64,000 nt of DNA, taken from contig NZ_JACWZY010000003.1 of NCBI RefSeq assembly GCF_014699005.1, positions 62,001 through 126,000 of the forward strand, given 5' to 3'. The translations under genes and the position numbers were made by a program. Below are positions 17,203-26,108 of this stretch, piece by piece. Origin of the DNA: Spirosoma profusum (lineage in GTDB: Bacteria > Bacteroidota > Bacteroidia > Cytophagales > Spirosomataceae). A model generated the notes under the pieces. The model saw nothing but the letters and a program-made list of their open reading frames with translations. It was not told the DNA's origin and did no database searches. Numbering within the stretch: the stretch's first letter is position 1; each line of letters opens with the position of its first letter.

Positions 17203-20200
17203 TTAATTCCCGCCCAGCCTTAGCCGACTAATTGAGCCAAAGATCAACCGTCCTGTTGCATTATAAATCACCCGCAGTGCCTGACCCTGATAAGTAGACG
17301 GCAAGCTCACGGCATGATTGAGCGTTACTGCATCGGTGAGCAAGGGCAAACGCCCACACGACCAAACGGCAGGGTCATTCCAGTCACCTGCTTTCAGGGT
17401 GAACATACTCCCGCAGCCACCTGGACTCACTACACCCAAGGGTAGAATCGTCGAGACCGACCCACCTGCCGGATCGCTAGCCGTCACCGTCACACTATAG
17501 AACGCACTGGCCGAAGCCGACACGATACCGGCGATGGTAGCTGGGGCCACAAAACTTAATCCCGCTGGTAGACCCACCACCGAAAGTGTAAGACTACTCG
17601 CTGTCTCGGCATCGGTGAACGTAGTGGCCGGGATAGTATAGCTAAACGCCTGGCCTACCGTCGCTGACTGAGGAGGGATTGCATTTTCTACCCTGGGATT
17701 GCCGTTGGCACAAAAAGCCAGCCAGTTATAGCTAAAAGTAGCTTCACCAGGAGTACCCTGCTGACGAGCCTTGAAGACAATCACCGGATTGTCGGTGAAC
17801 AGGTTCAACTGATAGGGCTCATGGATGGCGACAGTCCTGGCCTCATTGACCGCCGAGAGACTAATGGGTTGGCCATTGGTGGCTTCAAAACTGACCGTGA
17901 AGTTGATGCGTCGCTCGTAATAGCTGATGTGATTACAGTCCAGCATGGTCACCCCAGTGATGGCAAAGCTGCGGGGCTGCACCGTCAGACTAAAGCTGGT
18001 ACTGGCCGACAAGCCTCCGGGGTCTATAGCCGTTACCGTCACACTAAAGGGTGAGCCTACTGTTGTAGAAGGCGTACCCGTAATGGTGTTGGGCGAAACG
18101 AAGCTCAAACCAGCTGGTAGTCCACTCACCACCAGGGTAAGGCTGTTGGGGGTTTCAGGATCGGTAAAGGTTGTGGCCGGAATGGTATAAGTGAACATAT
18201 CGCCTATGGTAGCCGATTGGGGTGGAATGACAGTCACCAAAGTAGGCCCACAGTTCTGGTAACTCACACTGGCACTGGCTGTGGTAGAACATCCATTACC
18301 CCCTGTTAACGTAACGGAGTACGTCCCGGCCACACTCACCGATATACTGGACGTAGTGGCACCTGTATTCCAACGTACTGACCCAGCCCCTATAGCTGAA
18401 AGACTACCCACCCGACTAGCGCAGTTTAACGTAGCACTGGCGGGACTGATACTGAGAGAAGGTGCATTCTGATCCTGACTGATGGTTGAGCTGGCAGTGC
18501 TGGTGCATCCATTTATACCAGTTAAGGTAACCGAATACGTATCAGCAGTGGTGACGCTAATGATTGGCGTGATGACCCCCGTATTCCATCGGTACGTACC
18601 ACTGCCTATTGCCGATAAGCTCACCGAGGACGTAGTACACGTTAACGTAGTGCTCGATGGTGAGATACTCACCAGGGGCGAGCTGGTATTTTGTCCCACA
18701 GCCACCGTAGTACTGCTGGTGCATCCTCCTGATGTAGTGACGGTCACCGAGTAGGTGCCTGAGGCATTTACCAGGGCAGTTCCGGACGTAGCATTCTGGC
18801 CTACTACTCCCGGACCACTGAAAACGAAACTGGAGCCTCCTCCTGCTGTTAACGTAACGCTGGTCTGCGCGCAGGTAAGGGTGCCACTGGCCATGAGGCT
18901 GGCGGTAGGGAGCGCATTGACGGTGAGACTAAAGACGGTAGACGTGACCGAGCTCGCGTTACTGGTGATCACCACAGAATAGCTGCCCGCCTGAGCCGTT
19001 GTTACGTTGGGCAATGTAAGGGTGGCACTTTGCTGAGCAACGCCTAACGAAGTCCCGTCTTTATACCACTGGTAGGTGGGATTAGTGCCACTCACCGAAA
19101 CGCTAGCCGTGACCGTCGCCCCTACGCAAACCGCGCTACTACTGGGCGGTTGTTGAGTAATGGCTGCTGTTACCGTTACCGTTACGTTCGCACTGGGCGC
19201 ACTCAAACACCCTCCTGCACCTGGACCCTGCTGGCAGCGAACGTAGTATTGGGTTGTAATGGTAGGCGAAACCGGCATGCTCACCTCTACGTTATTACTG
19301 GTTTGATACCATCTCAGAACCGATCCGGCGTCCGAACAGCCGGTGGCCGTGAGTGAAACCGTGTTCCCCGCTATTATCGTTGTGTTGCCTGAAGGAGTTG
19401 GCGCTGCATTATTCAGGATCGTGAACGTAGTGGCGGTGCGGCATGCATCTAAACTAGGGGTGGACACATAGAAAACAGTGGTGCCAGGCGTTGCTGTGTT
19501 GGGAATGTCAGAGCCAGCATGCCCTACCGGATTAAAAACGTTACCACTGGTTATGGGCGATCCACCCGAAGACGTAGCATACCAATTGGGTGAATTTAGA
19601 AAGATTGGCAGACTTAGTCGGAACGTAAACCCTCCGGTTATACCCGTTTCAAAGCTGGCTACTACAACGATATAGGTTGTGCCAGCAGTAAGATTATGGG
19701 TAAATCTGGAAAATCTCCCCTCGCCACTGTCGTCATCACTATGCAAAAAGTTTGTGGCGGGGCTAGCCGGATCGAAGGCTGTTTGGTAGAGCGATAAAAA
19801 GGGATCTTCATCAATTAAGCTAGAGGAAATAATTTCAAAGGTTTGCGTACCACTGGTAGGAGCGGTAAAGGAGAACGACTGGTAGTATACCGTTCTTCCA
19901 CCGGATGTATAAACCGTCCTGTTATCTCCGTCAGCATTACGTACATACGTCGGTGAACCGCTTGTTAGTTCACCGCTAAATGTATTGACCATAATTGTAG
20001 GCGCCACAAGCCCTTCGCCAGCCGGAACCGATGCATTTTGGCAAATTGAATAGGAGCCAACGGTCGGGGTTAGCGCCGGATTAACGACCACATTAATCAC
20101 TTGCGTATCAGATGCGGGCGAACCACTGCAGGGGGCTGAAGAAGTAGAAACGGTGAACGAATATGGAACGGTAATGGGGGAAGTCGTCGTGTTCACCAGC

Positions 20201-22413
20201 GTTTCGTTAATAAGCGCTACGTCGGCTGTTGCGCCCGGATTACTGATCCCGGCTACTACTGGCCGATTCCACCGAAAAGATGACGTAGCGGTGGAGTTTG
20301 ACGTAGCCGTATAGCTAAATAAAGTCCCTGAACAGCTCGTCGCTGTGATTGACGATGTGAGTCCAAACCCATTGATGGGGCTAAAGTCTTCCGTAACGAC
20401 ACGATCATTCGAAGAAGCACCCGTAGACGCATTGCCGCCTAACCCACGACGGGCAAATGCCTGTCCTATCGCACACTGATACCGCCCTCCAAACAGCATT
20501 CGATCCGCCTGCAAAATCGCATCCCGGGCCTGCACAAAACTCGGACTACAAGGCTGCAACCGTAACCCTTCATTGACCAGCTTCAGAGCCGCTACGTTAC
20601 CCCTCATAGCCGATACACTGCTGGGAGTAGTATAAATATTGGGTTCGATATAATTATCCTGCATGATAATTGCCCAGGTCATGTCCCAGAGCATGGTTGC
20701 CCAGATGGAACCAATACCGTGAGGCCGGGGGAACGTCGTTGCATGGGCATCGTTTACTTTTCCATACGTAACGGCTCCGTTGACATTGGTCATGTCATAG
20801 GAATAGTGGTAGGGACGAATGCCAAGTCCGGTCGTTGGTTCCCCAATCGCATACGTACCAATACCTCGGGGAATATTGGCACTGGCCAGTGTAGGGCTCA
20901 GGGAACCCCAGTTGGTGGTCAGCATCAGGGCCAGGTAATCACTCCAGCCTTCTCCACCCTGCTCAGTATTATTCAGGCAGGACGTAGTAGCGGGTCCCCC
21001 CGCTAAACGAATCGACCAGCCATGACCATACTCGTGGGAGATAATCCCATTGTCGAAGTCGCCATCCGGCTGATTAGCCGACGTCCATAGAAACATCTGC
21101 ATACGGCCATTGACACCATCTGGTTGTGTGTCGAAGGTAGCGTTGTTGCTTCCACCGCCATCCTGTGCATCAGCATACACAAAATCGTTACCTATTCCTC
21201 CACGTCCCATGTTGTTGGTCTGGAAGTTGCCACTCGGCTCATCAAAGCCATACTTCCACAAAACATCATGGATCAGGTTGTTCCAGTAAAACAGATTGGT
21301 GATGGCCGCATTCTGGTTACCCGCTGCGGTATTGGGGCCAGCGGTATAGGGGTAATTGAAGTCAAGTGTAGCTGACGAAGGACTTGCCCCTGTTTCGTTA
21401 TCACGATTGACATCTTCCTGAGCCCACACATTATTGCCCCTCGTGATGGAATAACTGGTCACTCCATCGTTGTGCCAGCCATTGGTGAGGCCAGGCCCCG
21501 TTCCACTTGGGGCAAACTTCGTATAGGGGTTAACTGATTCAGTACGTGATCCAAACGAAGGACTCTCTACCGGATAATCAAACACCGTATAACCATTGGG
21601 TGTAAACGCGTTGGATGCTTTTTTGAGCCCAAAATACTGGACATCGCTGGTCTGACTCGCGCCTTTGCACGCATGCGGAGCCTGCAAGTGATTAGGTGTA
21701 CCAAAGCTACAGTGGATCACGTCATCCACCTTCTGAAGCACCTCTCCAGACGTAGCATCGATGTGAATATTCCAACTGTTCTTGCCATCCTTAGTCCGAA
21801 AGCGCACATCCCAGCTCAAAGCCAGTTTCGCCACTCTGGACTCTTCTTTGCTGATTTTCTCCACCGGCAGCCAGTAGAGCTTCACGTCGATCTTTTCGCT
21901 GGATAATTCGGGCAGAAAGTACACCACCCGACTTAAGGTGCCATCGATAAGTTTAGTGGCGCTTAGTTCCTGAATTGGAGCCAGGTTGGTTGTCTTTATA
22001 CCTACATCGGCCATGGCTTTTTGTAGGGCTGTCAGGGGCGTAATGGTATATAATTTAGCGCCAGTTTCCGCAAACCTCTCAATACTGGAGATGAAGTTAT
22101 GATTCATGTAGGCTACCTGATCATTCGATAGGACTACGTTCATCATCCGGTTGTAAACCTCAACATTCTGATACGTCTGATTGAAATAGATATGATACCA
22201 GCCAGTAGTTGGTGACAGATAAGCACTAGACAGGGTTAAGCCATCAATATCAGCAGGAGCCAGCTTCTGGCGCTGAATGTTAGCGGCTATGTATTGTCGA
22301 GCTGTTTCGACCTGAGCTTGGGCATAAATCTGAGTAGCATTGCCAAAAAGGATGAACAAAGAGGAGAGACAAGCAAAAGTGAAGTTGCTTATCTGGCTAT
22401 AAATATGTTGCAT
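17203..22413 (-). CDS. Secreted M36 (fungalysin-like) metallopeptidase with Ig-like repeats
   Basis: The protein has 1736 residues. An N-terminal signal (FACLSSLFILFGNATQIYAQ) is followed by an FTP-type inhibitory propeptide (about 35-230) and the zinc peptidase domain (about 290-670) with HEYGH at 460-464 and the Glu ligand region GGEGWSDYLALML near 488. Behind the enzyme come a PPC-like beta domain (about 800-930), several Ig-like modules of about 80 residues ending in GTYSVTLTGxNGC, and two cadherin-like modules beginning PPQSAT (near 1390 and 1570). A short terminal domain (GDWNDPAVWSCGRLPLLTDA) ends without a type IX sorting domain. It is presumably an extracellular protease. Unlike most of the surrounding island it is intact and rich in the ACGTA word. 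Confidence 0.9.
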   Translation of the reverse strand: MQHIYSQISNFTFACLSSLFILFGNATQIYAQAQVETARQYIAANIQRQKLAPADIDGLTLSSAYLSPTTGWYHIYFNQTYQNVEVYNRMMNVVLSNDQVAYMNHNFISSIERFAETGAKLYTITPLTALQKAMADVGIKTTNLAPIQELSATKLIDGTLSRVVYFLPELSSEKIDVKLYWLPVEKISKEESRVAKLALSWDVRFRTKDGKNSWNIHIDATSGEVLQKVDDVIHCSFGTPNHLQAPHACKGASQTSDVQYFGLKKASNAFTPNGYTVFDYPVESPSFGSRTESVNPYTKFAPSGTGPGLTNGWHNDGVTSYSITRGNNVWAQEDVNRDNETGASPSSATLDFNYPYTAGPNTAAGNQNAAITNLFYWNNLIHDVLWKYGFDEPSGNFQTNNMGRGGIGNDFVYADAQDGGGSNNATFDTQPDGVNGRMQMFLWTSANQPDGDFDNGIISHEYGHGWSIRLAGGPATTSCLNNTEQGGEGWSDYLALMLTTNWGSLSPTLASANIPRGIGTYAIGEPTTGLGIRPYHYSYDMTNVNGAVTYGKVNDAHATTFPRPHGIGSIWATMLWDMTWAIIMQDNYIEPNIYTTPSSVSAMRGNVAALKLVNEGLRLQPCSPSFVQARDAILQADRMLFGGRYQCAIGQAFARRGLGGNASTGASSNDRVVTEDFSPINGFGLTSSITATSCSGTLFSYTATSNSTATSSFRWNRPVVAGISNPGATADVALINETLVNTTTSPITVPYSFTVSTSSAPCSGSPASDTQVINVVVNPALTPTVGSYSICQNASVPAGEGLVAPTIMVNTFSGELTSGSPTYVRNADGDNRTVYTSGGRTVYYQSFSFTAPTSGTQTFEIISSSLIDEDPFLSLYQTAFDPASPATNFLHSDDDSGEGRFSRFTHNLTAGTTYIVVVASFETGITGGFTFRLSLPIFLNSPNWYATSSGGSPITSGNVFNPVGHAGSDIPNTATPGTTVFYVSTPSLDACRTATTFTILNNAAPTPSGNTTIIAGNTVSLTATGCSDAGSVLRWYQTSNNVEVSMPVSPTITTQYYVRCQQGPGAGGCLSAPSANVTVTVTAAITQQPPSSSAVCVGATVTASVSVSGTNPTYQWYKDGTSLGVAQQSATLTLPNVTTAQAGSYSVVITSNASSVTSTVFSLTVNALPTASLMASGTLTCAQTSVTLTAGGGSSFVFSGPGVVGQNATSGTALVNASGTYSVTVTTSGGCTSSTTVAVGQNTSSPLVSISPSSTTLTCTTSSVSLSAIGSGTYRWNTGVITPIISVTTADTYSVTLTGINGCTSTASSTISQDQNAPSLSISPASATLNCASRVGSLSAIGAGSVRWNTGATTSSISVSVAGTYSVTLTGGNGCSTTASASVSYQNCGPTLVTVIPPQSATIGDMFTYTIPATTFTDPETPNSLTLVVSGLPAGLSFVSPNTITGTPSTTVGSPFSVTVTAIDPGGLSASTSFSLTVQPRSFAITGVTMLDCNHISYYERRINFTVSFEATNGQPISLSAVNEARTVAIHEPYQLNLFTDNPVIVFKARQQGTPGEATFSYNWLAFCANGNPRVENAIPPQSATVGQAFSYTIPATTFTDAETASSLTLSVVGLPAGLSFVAPATIAGIVSASASAFYSVTVTASDPAGGSVSTILPLGVVSPGGCGSMFTLKAGDWNDPAVWSCGRLPLLTDAVTLNHAVSLPSTYQGQALRVIYNATGRLIFGSISRLRLGGN

Positions 22414-22479
22414 GGAAAACTAAAAAGCCTAGTTTGATTAGTTGAACTGAAACGCCAATTCTATCTGATTAAAAAGGTC

Positions 22480-22777
22480 TTACGGTTTGACAACCCGAAC
22501 CACCTGCCGTTGATCAGCGGTACTCACCTGCAACAGAAGCACACCTGGCTCACTGTCTATGTCCAGTTTAACCCGTTCCAATTGAAGGATTCGAATTTGT
22601 CCAAGAGTAATTAGTAGCGGAGCCACTGAAGGAAATGGCTCCGCTGACTGCACCGTTGCACAGGGTAAGACTGGACATGGAATTGACTGTTGCCGGGCAC
22701 TGTGCCAGTGAATTGGGGCTGATGGCTATCCATAGCCAACCCACCAAGAGAAGACTGTTGGTTAAACGTGTTTTCAT
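22480..22777 (-). pseudogene. Internally deleted type IX-secreted protein: signal peptide fused to a sorting-domain end
   Basis: From ATG 22777 it reads a signal peptide (NSLLLVGWLWIAISPNSLAQ) and the start of a surface protein (CPATVNSMSSLTLCNGAVSG, then SWTNSNPSIG), stopping at 22568. In another frame the same strand continues LERVKLDIDSEPGVLLLQVS and RQVVRVVKP to a stop at 22480, which is the typical end of a T9SS type A sorting domain (GVYLLxV, then V..V.K). The body between the two is missing. A large internal deletion that also shifted frame is the simplest account. Confidence 0.65.
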
Positions 22778-23094
22778 GCAATAGTCAGGATTTACAGCAG
22801 ATAAAAGTAAGTACCTACCAAATGTATAGTACCAGCAGCGCCAGAGGCCTTAGACCGAGTGGCCCTTATTGAACGGGCGTGATATGAGCATTGGGTGCGT
22901 GATCGTGTGCCTAAAAGTAAGTGAGGTATTAGCTATGGGCTATAAAAATCCTCCCAAAGGCTATAAGGATTGTCCCAAAAGGGCTTCTGGCAGGTAAAAA
23001 ATGAAGAAAATTAAGTCTCTCTGAATAGGAACAGCCAAAAAGAAGGGGTGTAACGATTTGTTACACCTCTTGAATCCTTGAATAAATTTTATTG
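22778..23094. other. Spacer with a strong hairpin after the fibre gene
   Basis: No gene is seen. At 23046-23066 GGTGTAAC and GTTACACC form a perfect 8-base stem around GATTT, just downstream of the leftward fibre gene, probably its terminator. A near relative of the stem (TGTAACGAATCGTTACA) occurs at about 9466-9482. Confidence 0.5.
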
Positions 23095-24525
23095 TTACCT
23101 CTTCTCCAAAACCTGTCTCATGAGGGCTTTAAGCTCATCAATCTGGGCCTGCTGCAGCTTGATTGTCTTTTCCTGCTCAATACTGTACAGGGTCAATTCT
23201 TCAATTTTCTCCAGCAACTTGGCATCCATTTTGGCAACATCAACCCCCTTCTCAACTACCTCCTTCGCCGAGGGGACGCCGGGCAGGTGTTTATTAGACT
23301 GAATGTACTTTTCTACCTCAGACAGGGTCTTGAGTGTATACGAGTCATCAAATACCTTATCACTCCAATCTGAAGTATTCTTAATGGCTACCTTGACTTT
23401 CTCCGTCAATATTCCCTTGCTGACAAACAGGTTGTAATCCGCTGGGGTCTTACTTATTCCTTCACCAATAATGACCGCATCGTTCTGGGTGCTTTGCAGA
23501 AAGGAGCCTTTGCGTTGCCAGAGCGTCTCACTGACTCCTTCCCGAGTGGAGCCGTTTATGCTCCCTAAAATAACATCACCAGCCGAGTTGACTGTTAAAA
23601 AGCGAGTCTGGTTGGTGACGCTGGCCTGATAAATGGAGGTCAGGTTGGTGAAGCGTAAACCCGACTGGCCAGGCGTGCCGTGCGTAATCTCCAGTTTATT
23701 GTTGGGGGCGGTGTTGCCGATGCCCACTTTCCACAGTGGATTGGGAGCACCCAACACAATCGAATTGTCCGCCGATACCTGAGCACCCGCCCCGATGGCG
23801 GTTGAATTATTCACCACGGCCCCCGATGTCACCCCTGCATTCTGGCCAATGAAGGTGTTGCTCTGACCCGGCCCATTGCCGGTGAAGCCAGCCCCATTGC
23901 CAATATAGGTATTGTTCTGCCCAGTGGTATTGCCATAGCCCGAGCCATTGCCGATGAAGGTGTTGCCTCCGCCTGAGGTCGTTTGCTGGCCCGACGAGTT
24001 GCCGATGAACAGGTTGTAGGAGCCGTTGCTGCTGGCGCCCGCAAAGGAGCCCATGAATAAGTTGGCGATGCCGGTAGTGTTAGCCTTGCCTGCTTGCTGA
24101 CCAACGAAGACGTTGTTCGATCCGGTCGTATTATTAAATCCTGATCTGTACCCTAAGATTGTGTTATATTCACCTGTTGTATTATCACTCCCTGCATCGC
24201 TACCCATAAAGGTATTGTATCTACCAGTAGTGTTACTGAAACCCGCTTGATAGCCCATAAAGCAGTTATCAGAACCCGTCGTATTACGAAAGCCTGCACT
24301 GGCTCCGAGCATGACATTATCGGCGCCTGTGCTGTTAGTACTACCTGCATTAGTGCCCAGTATAACATTATGGCCACCTGTCATCATTAGATTACCCGCC
24401 GAAGGGCCGATCAGTATATTTCCGTATCCTGGCGTAGAGGAGTTGCCAGTGTTAACCACATAGTTTTGAGCCAACAGTACAGTCGGCATCAGGATCAGGA
24501 ATGACAGCAGATAGGATAGTTTCAT
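23095..24525 (-). CDS. Intact secreted fibre/adhesin-like repeat protein
   Basis: The start is ATG 24525, which places a signal peptide at the front (MKLSYLLSFLILMPTVLLAQ); an upstream in-frame ATG would add 17 polar residues. The 476-residue product has a long head of repeats (NTTGSDNCFMGYQAGFS and the like, period 17), a neck (STAIGAGAQVSADNSIVLGA), then the conserved module SDKVFDDSYTLKTLSEVEKY, HLPGVPSAKEVVEKGVDVAK and a final coiled coil LLEKIEELTLYSIEQEKTIK to the end. The arrangement suggests a trimeric, surface-exposed filament; binding partner unknown. It is the only complete member of the three in the window and shows what the other two have lost. Confidence 0.8.
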   Translation of the reverse strand: MKLSYLLSFLILMPTVLLAQNYVVNTGNSSTPGYGNILIGPSAGNLMMTGGHNVILGTNAGSTNSTGADNVMLGASAGFRNTTGSDNCFMGYQAGFSNTTGRYNTFMGSDAGSDNTTGEYNTILGYRSGFNNTTGSNNVFVGQQAGKANTTGIANLFMGSFAGASSNGSYNLFIGNSSGQQTTSGGGNTFIGNGSGYGNTTGQNNTYIGNGAGFTGNGPGQSNTFIGQNAGVTSGAVVNNSTAIGAGAQVSADNSIVLGAPNPLWKVGIGNTAPNNKLEITHGTPGQSGLRFTNLTSIYQASVTNQTRFLTVNSAGDVILGSINGSTREGVSETLWQRKGSFLQSTQNDAVIIGEGISKTPADYNLFVSKGILTEKVKVAIKNTSDWSDKVFDDSYTLKTLSEVEKYIQSNKHLPGVPSAKEVVEKGVDVAKMDAKLLEKIEELTLYSIEQEKTIKLQQAQIDELKALMRQVLEKR

Positions 24526-24681
24526 ACGTAAAGGCTCAGGTAGTGAGTCTAAAATACTCGATGGGGAGCTAGACAAACGTAAGCTGCCAATCGGCTATGT
24601 CCGATTGAAACTTAATCATCGGTACTTCTGAGTGAACGATCGGTTAGACTCTACTCTGCGTATAGGCAGGATGATTAATCG

Positions 24682-25203
24682 TCAAACCGTAAAGTAGCCA
24701 GCTGCTGAGTTATGCGAAAGGGCGGTGTTTACAGTTCGGTTGGTATTGAGCGTCTTGGCGGTCGTGAGGTATTGCCGAAACTGCTTATAAAAATCTTCTG
24801 TCACATCGCCCGCCAGTAGTTTACCTCCGCTGAAATGCTCCAGATGCTGGTAAACACTCATCCAGTTGTTGCGGCTCCCCAGACTACGCTTCTGCTTTTC
24901 CTGCTGGACCTGAGTTTTGAACAAGGCTAGAAAATCAAGATTCGTAGCGGTCTTTTTCAAAAAACCATAGTGTCCGCTCTGAATCGATAGCTGTCGCTTG
25001 GCGCAGATGTTCTCACCCAAAAGGCAGGTTTCTTTGTTGTGCCTGCGCTCCAGATCGAGCCGAGGTTTGTCATAGACATACAGCCCTAGAAACTCCCGGT
25101 GGGTGGGCTTGCCTGTTTCAGGATGGGAGATAGGCGGGTAAAAATCCAGGTAAAGACTTTTACGCCCGCTGCCAATCGGCTTTTCGCGCAGGGTGACTTT
25201 CAT
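24682..25203 (-). pseudogene. Tyrosine recombinase (integrase), N-terminal part only
   Basis: From ATG 25203 it encodes 173 residues. An arm-type DNA-binding domain (MKVTLREKPIGSGRKSLYLD, typical of Bacteroidota phage-type integrases) is followed by a SAM-like core-binding domain (FLALFKTQVQQEKQKRSLGS, VTEDFYKQFRQYLT), ending at TALSHNSAAGYFTV. Relatives continue for some 200 more residues with the catalytic R..H-x-x-R..Y set, which is absent here, so it cannot recombine DNA. It lies 111 bases inside the right copy of the msrA-end repeat, where an island integrase would be expected. A 26-base perfect inverted repeat abuts its start codon. Confidence 0.8.
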
Positions 25204-25259
25204 TTGTCCCTCATCAGGAATACGCTTGTATCTCAAGCGTATTCCTGATGAGGGACAAA
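25203..25259. repeat. 26-base perfect inverted repeat at the integrase start
   Basis: Arms 25203-25228 and 25234-25259 are exact reverse complements around a 5-base loop. The left arm touches the integrase ATG. In RNA it would bury the start region in a very stable hairpin. It could also be a protein-binding site or the trace of a recombination event. Confidence 0.85.
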
Positions 25260-25313
25260 AACTTACTAAATAACCCAATAACAAACCGCTACTAGCTGTA
25301 ATGATAAACAATG

Positions 25314-25387
25314 AAAAAGCCCCATTTTCAGGGGCTTAGCGTATTTTCTTAGTGGTTTGCTACCGACTTGAGTTCAGGCTTCAATTT
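25314..25387 (-). repeat. Right direct repeat: msrA 3' end and terminator (attR-like)
   Basis: This copy covers the last 13 codons of the intact msrA and its terminator stem (GCCCC and GGGGC around ATTTTCA, followed on the minus strand by a T-run). It matches 1681-1754 in 70 of 74 positions. If the island integrated here, this copy arrived with the element and restored the gene's end. Confidence 0.8.
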
Positions 25388-26038
25388 CTCTTTGAATACC
25401 TTTCTGAACTTATCCAGTTTGGGCGCTACCACAAAAGCACAATACCCTTGGTTGGGGTTATTGGCAAAATAATTCTGGTGATAATCTTCCGCTTCGTAGA
25501 ACGTAGTAGCGGGTGCAATCTGCGTAACGATTGAGTTGCTGTAAGCGCCCGATTTGTTCAGTTCAGCTTTCGCCGTTTCAGCCAGTTGTTTCTGCTCATC
25601 ATTGTGGTAGAAAATCACTGAGCGATACTGCGTGCCCACGTCGTTTCCCTGCCGATTTAACGTAGTAGGGTCGTGGCTACGGAAAAAAGCCTCCAGCAAT
25701 TCAGCATACGTGATTTTAGACGGATCGTAGGTTACCTCTACACATTCGGCATGGCCCGTTGTGCCAGTGCAGACTTCTTTATACGTAGGGTCAGTTTTTT
25801 GACCGCCTTCATAACCCGATACGGCCGATGCCACGCCGTCAAGCGATTCATACACGGCTTCCGTACACCAGAAACAGCCCGTTCCGAACGTAGCTTTTTC
25901 CAGATGAGCCGATTGATTTGTCGTCATAGAACCTGATTTGGTTTTTGTTTGGTTTTGCGCTTCTCCGACCAGACTCATGCCCAGTAACAGAGAGAATAGC
26001 AACATAGTTGTTTTGAAGCGAGGCATTCGTGCAACCAT
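25349..26038 (-). CDS. msrA: Peptide methionine sulfoxide reductase MsrA, exported
   Basis: The MsrA domain spans about residues 45-215, with the catalytic GCFWC motif (Cys55 nucleophile) and the typical GYCAFVVAPKLDKFRKVF end. It reduces the S-epimer of methionine sulfoxide in proteins. An N-terminal hydrophobic segment (MLLFSLLLGMSLVGEAQ) indicates export, so it probably repairs periplasmic or surface proteins. Start is at 26038 (AAGGA touches the ATG) or at the second ATG, 26026, which has better spacing. Its last 13 codons fall within the direct repeat that bounds the island to its left. Confidence 0.95.
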   Translation of the reverse strand: MVARMPRFKTTMLLFSLLLGMSLVGEAQNQTKTKSGSMTTNQSAHLEKATFGTGCFWCTEAVYESLDGVASAVSGYEGGQKTDPTYKEVCTGTTGHAECVEVTYDPSKITYAELLEAFFRSHDPTTLNRQGNDVGTQYRSVIFYHNDEQKQLAETAKAELNKSGAYSNSIVTQIAPATTFYEAEDYHQNYFANNPNQGYCAFVVAPKLDKFRKVFKEKLKPELKSVANH

Positions 26039-26108
26039 TCCTTAGGTTTGTGGTTGTAAGTCCAAACCGATAACATAACTAAGCTGCGTAAAGTTTACGC
26101 CCTTGCCT

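Noticed and set aside
2070..24525. Fibre-like proteins as evidence for a prophage
   Set aside because: No capsid, portal, terminase, tail tube or lysis gene is visible, and proteins with this C-terminal module are ordinary secreted proteins in Bacteroidota.
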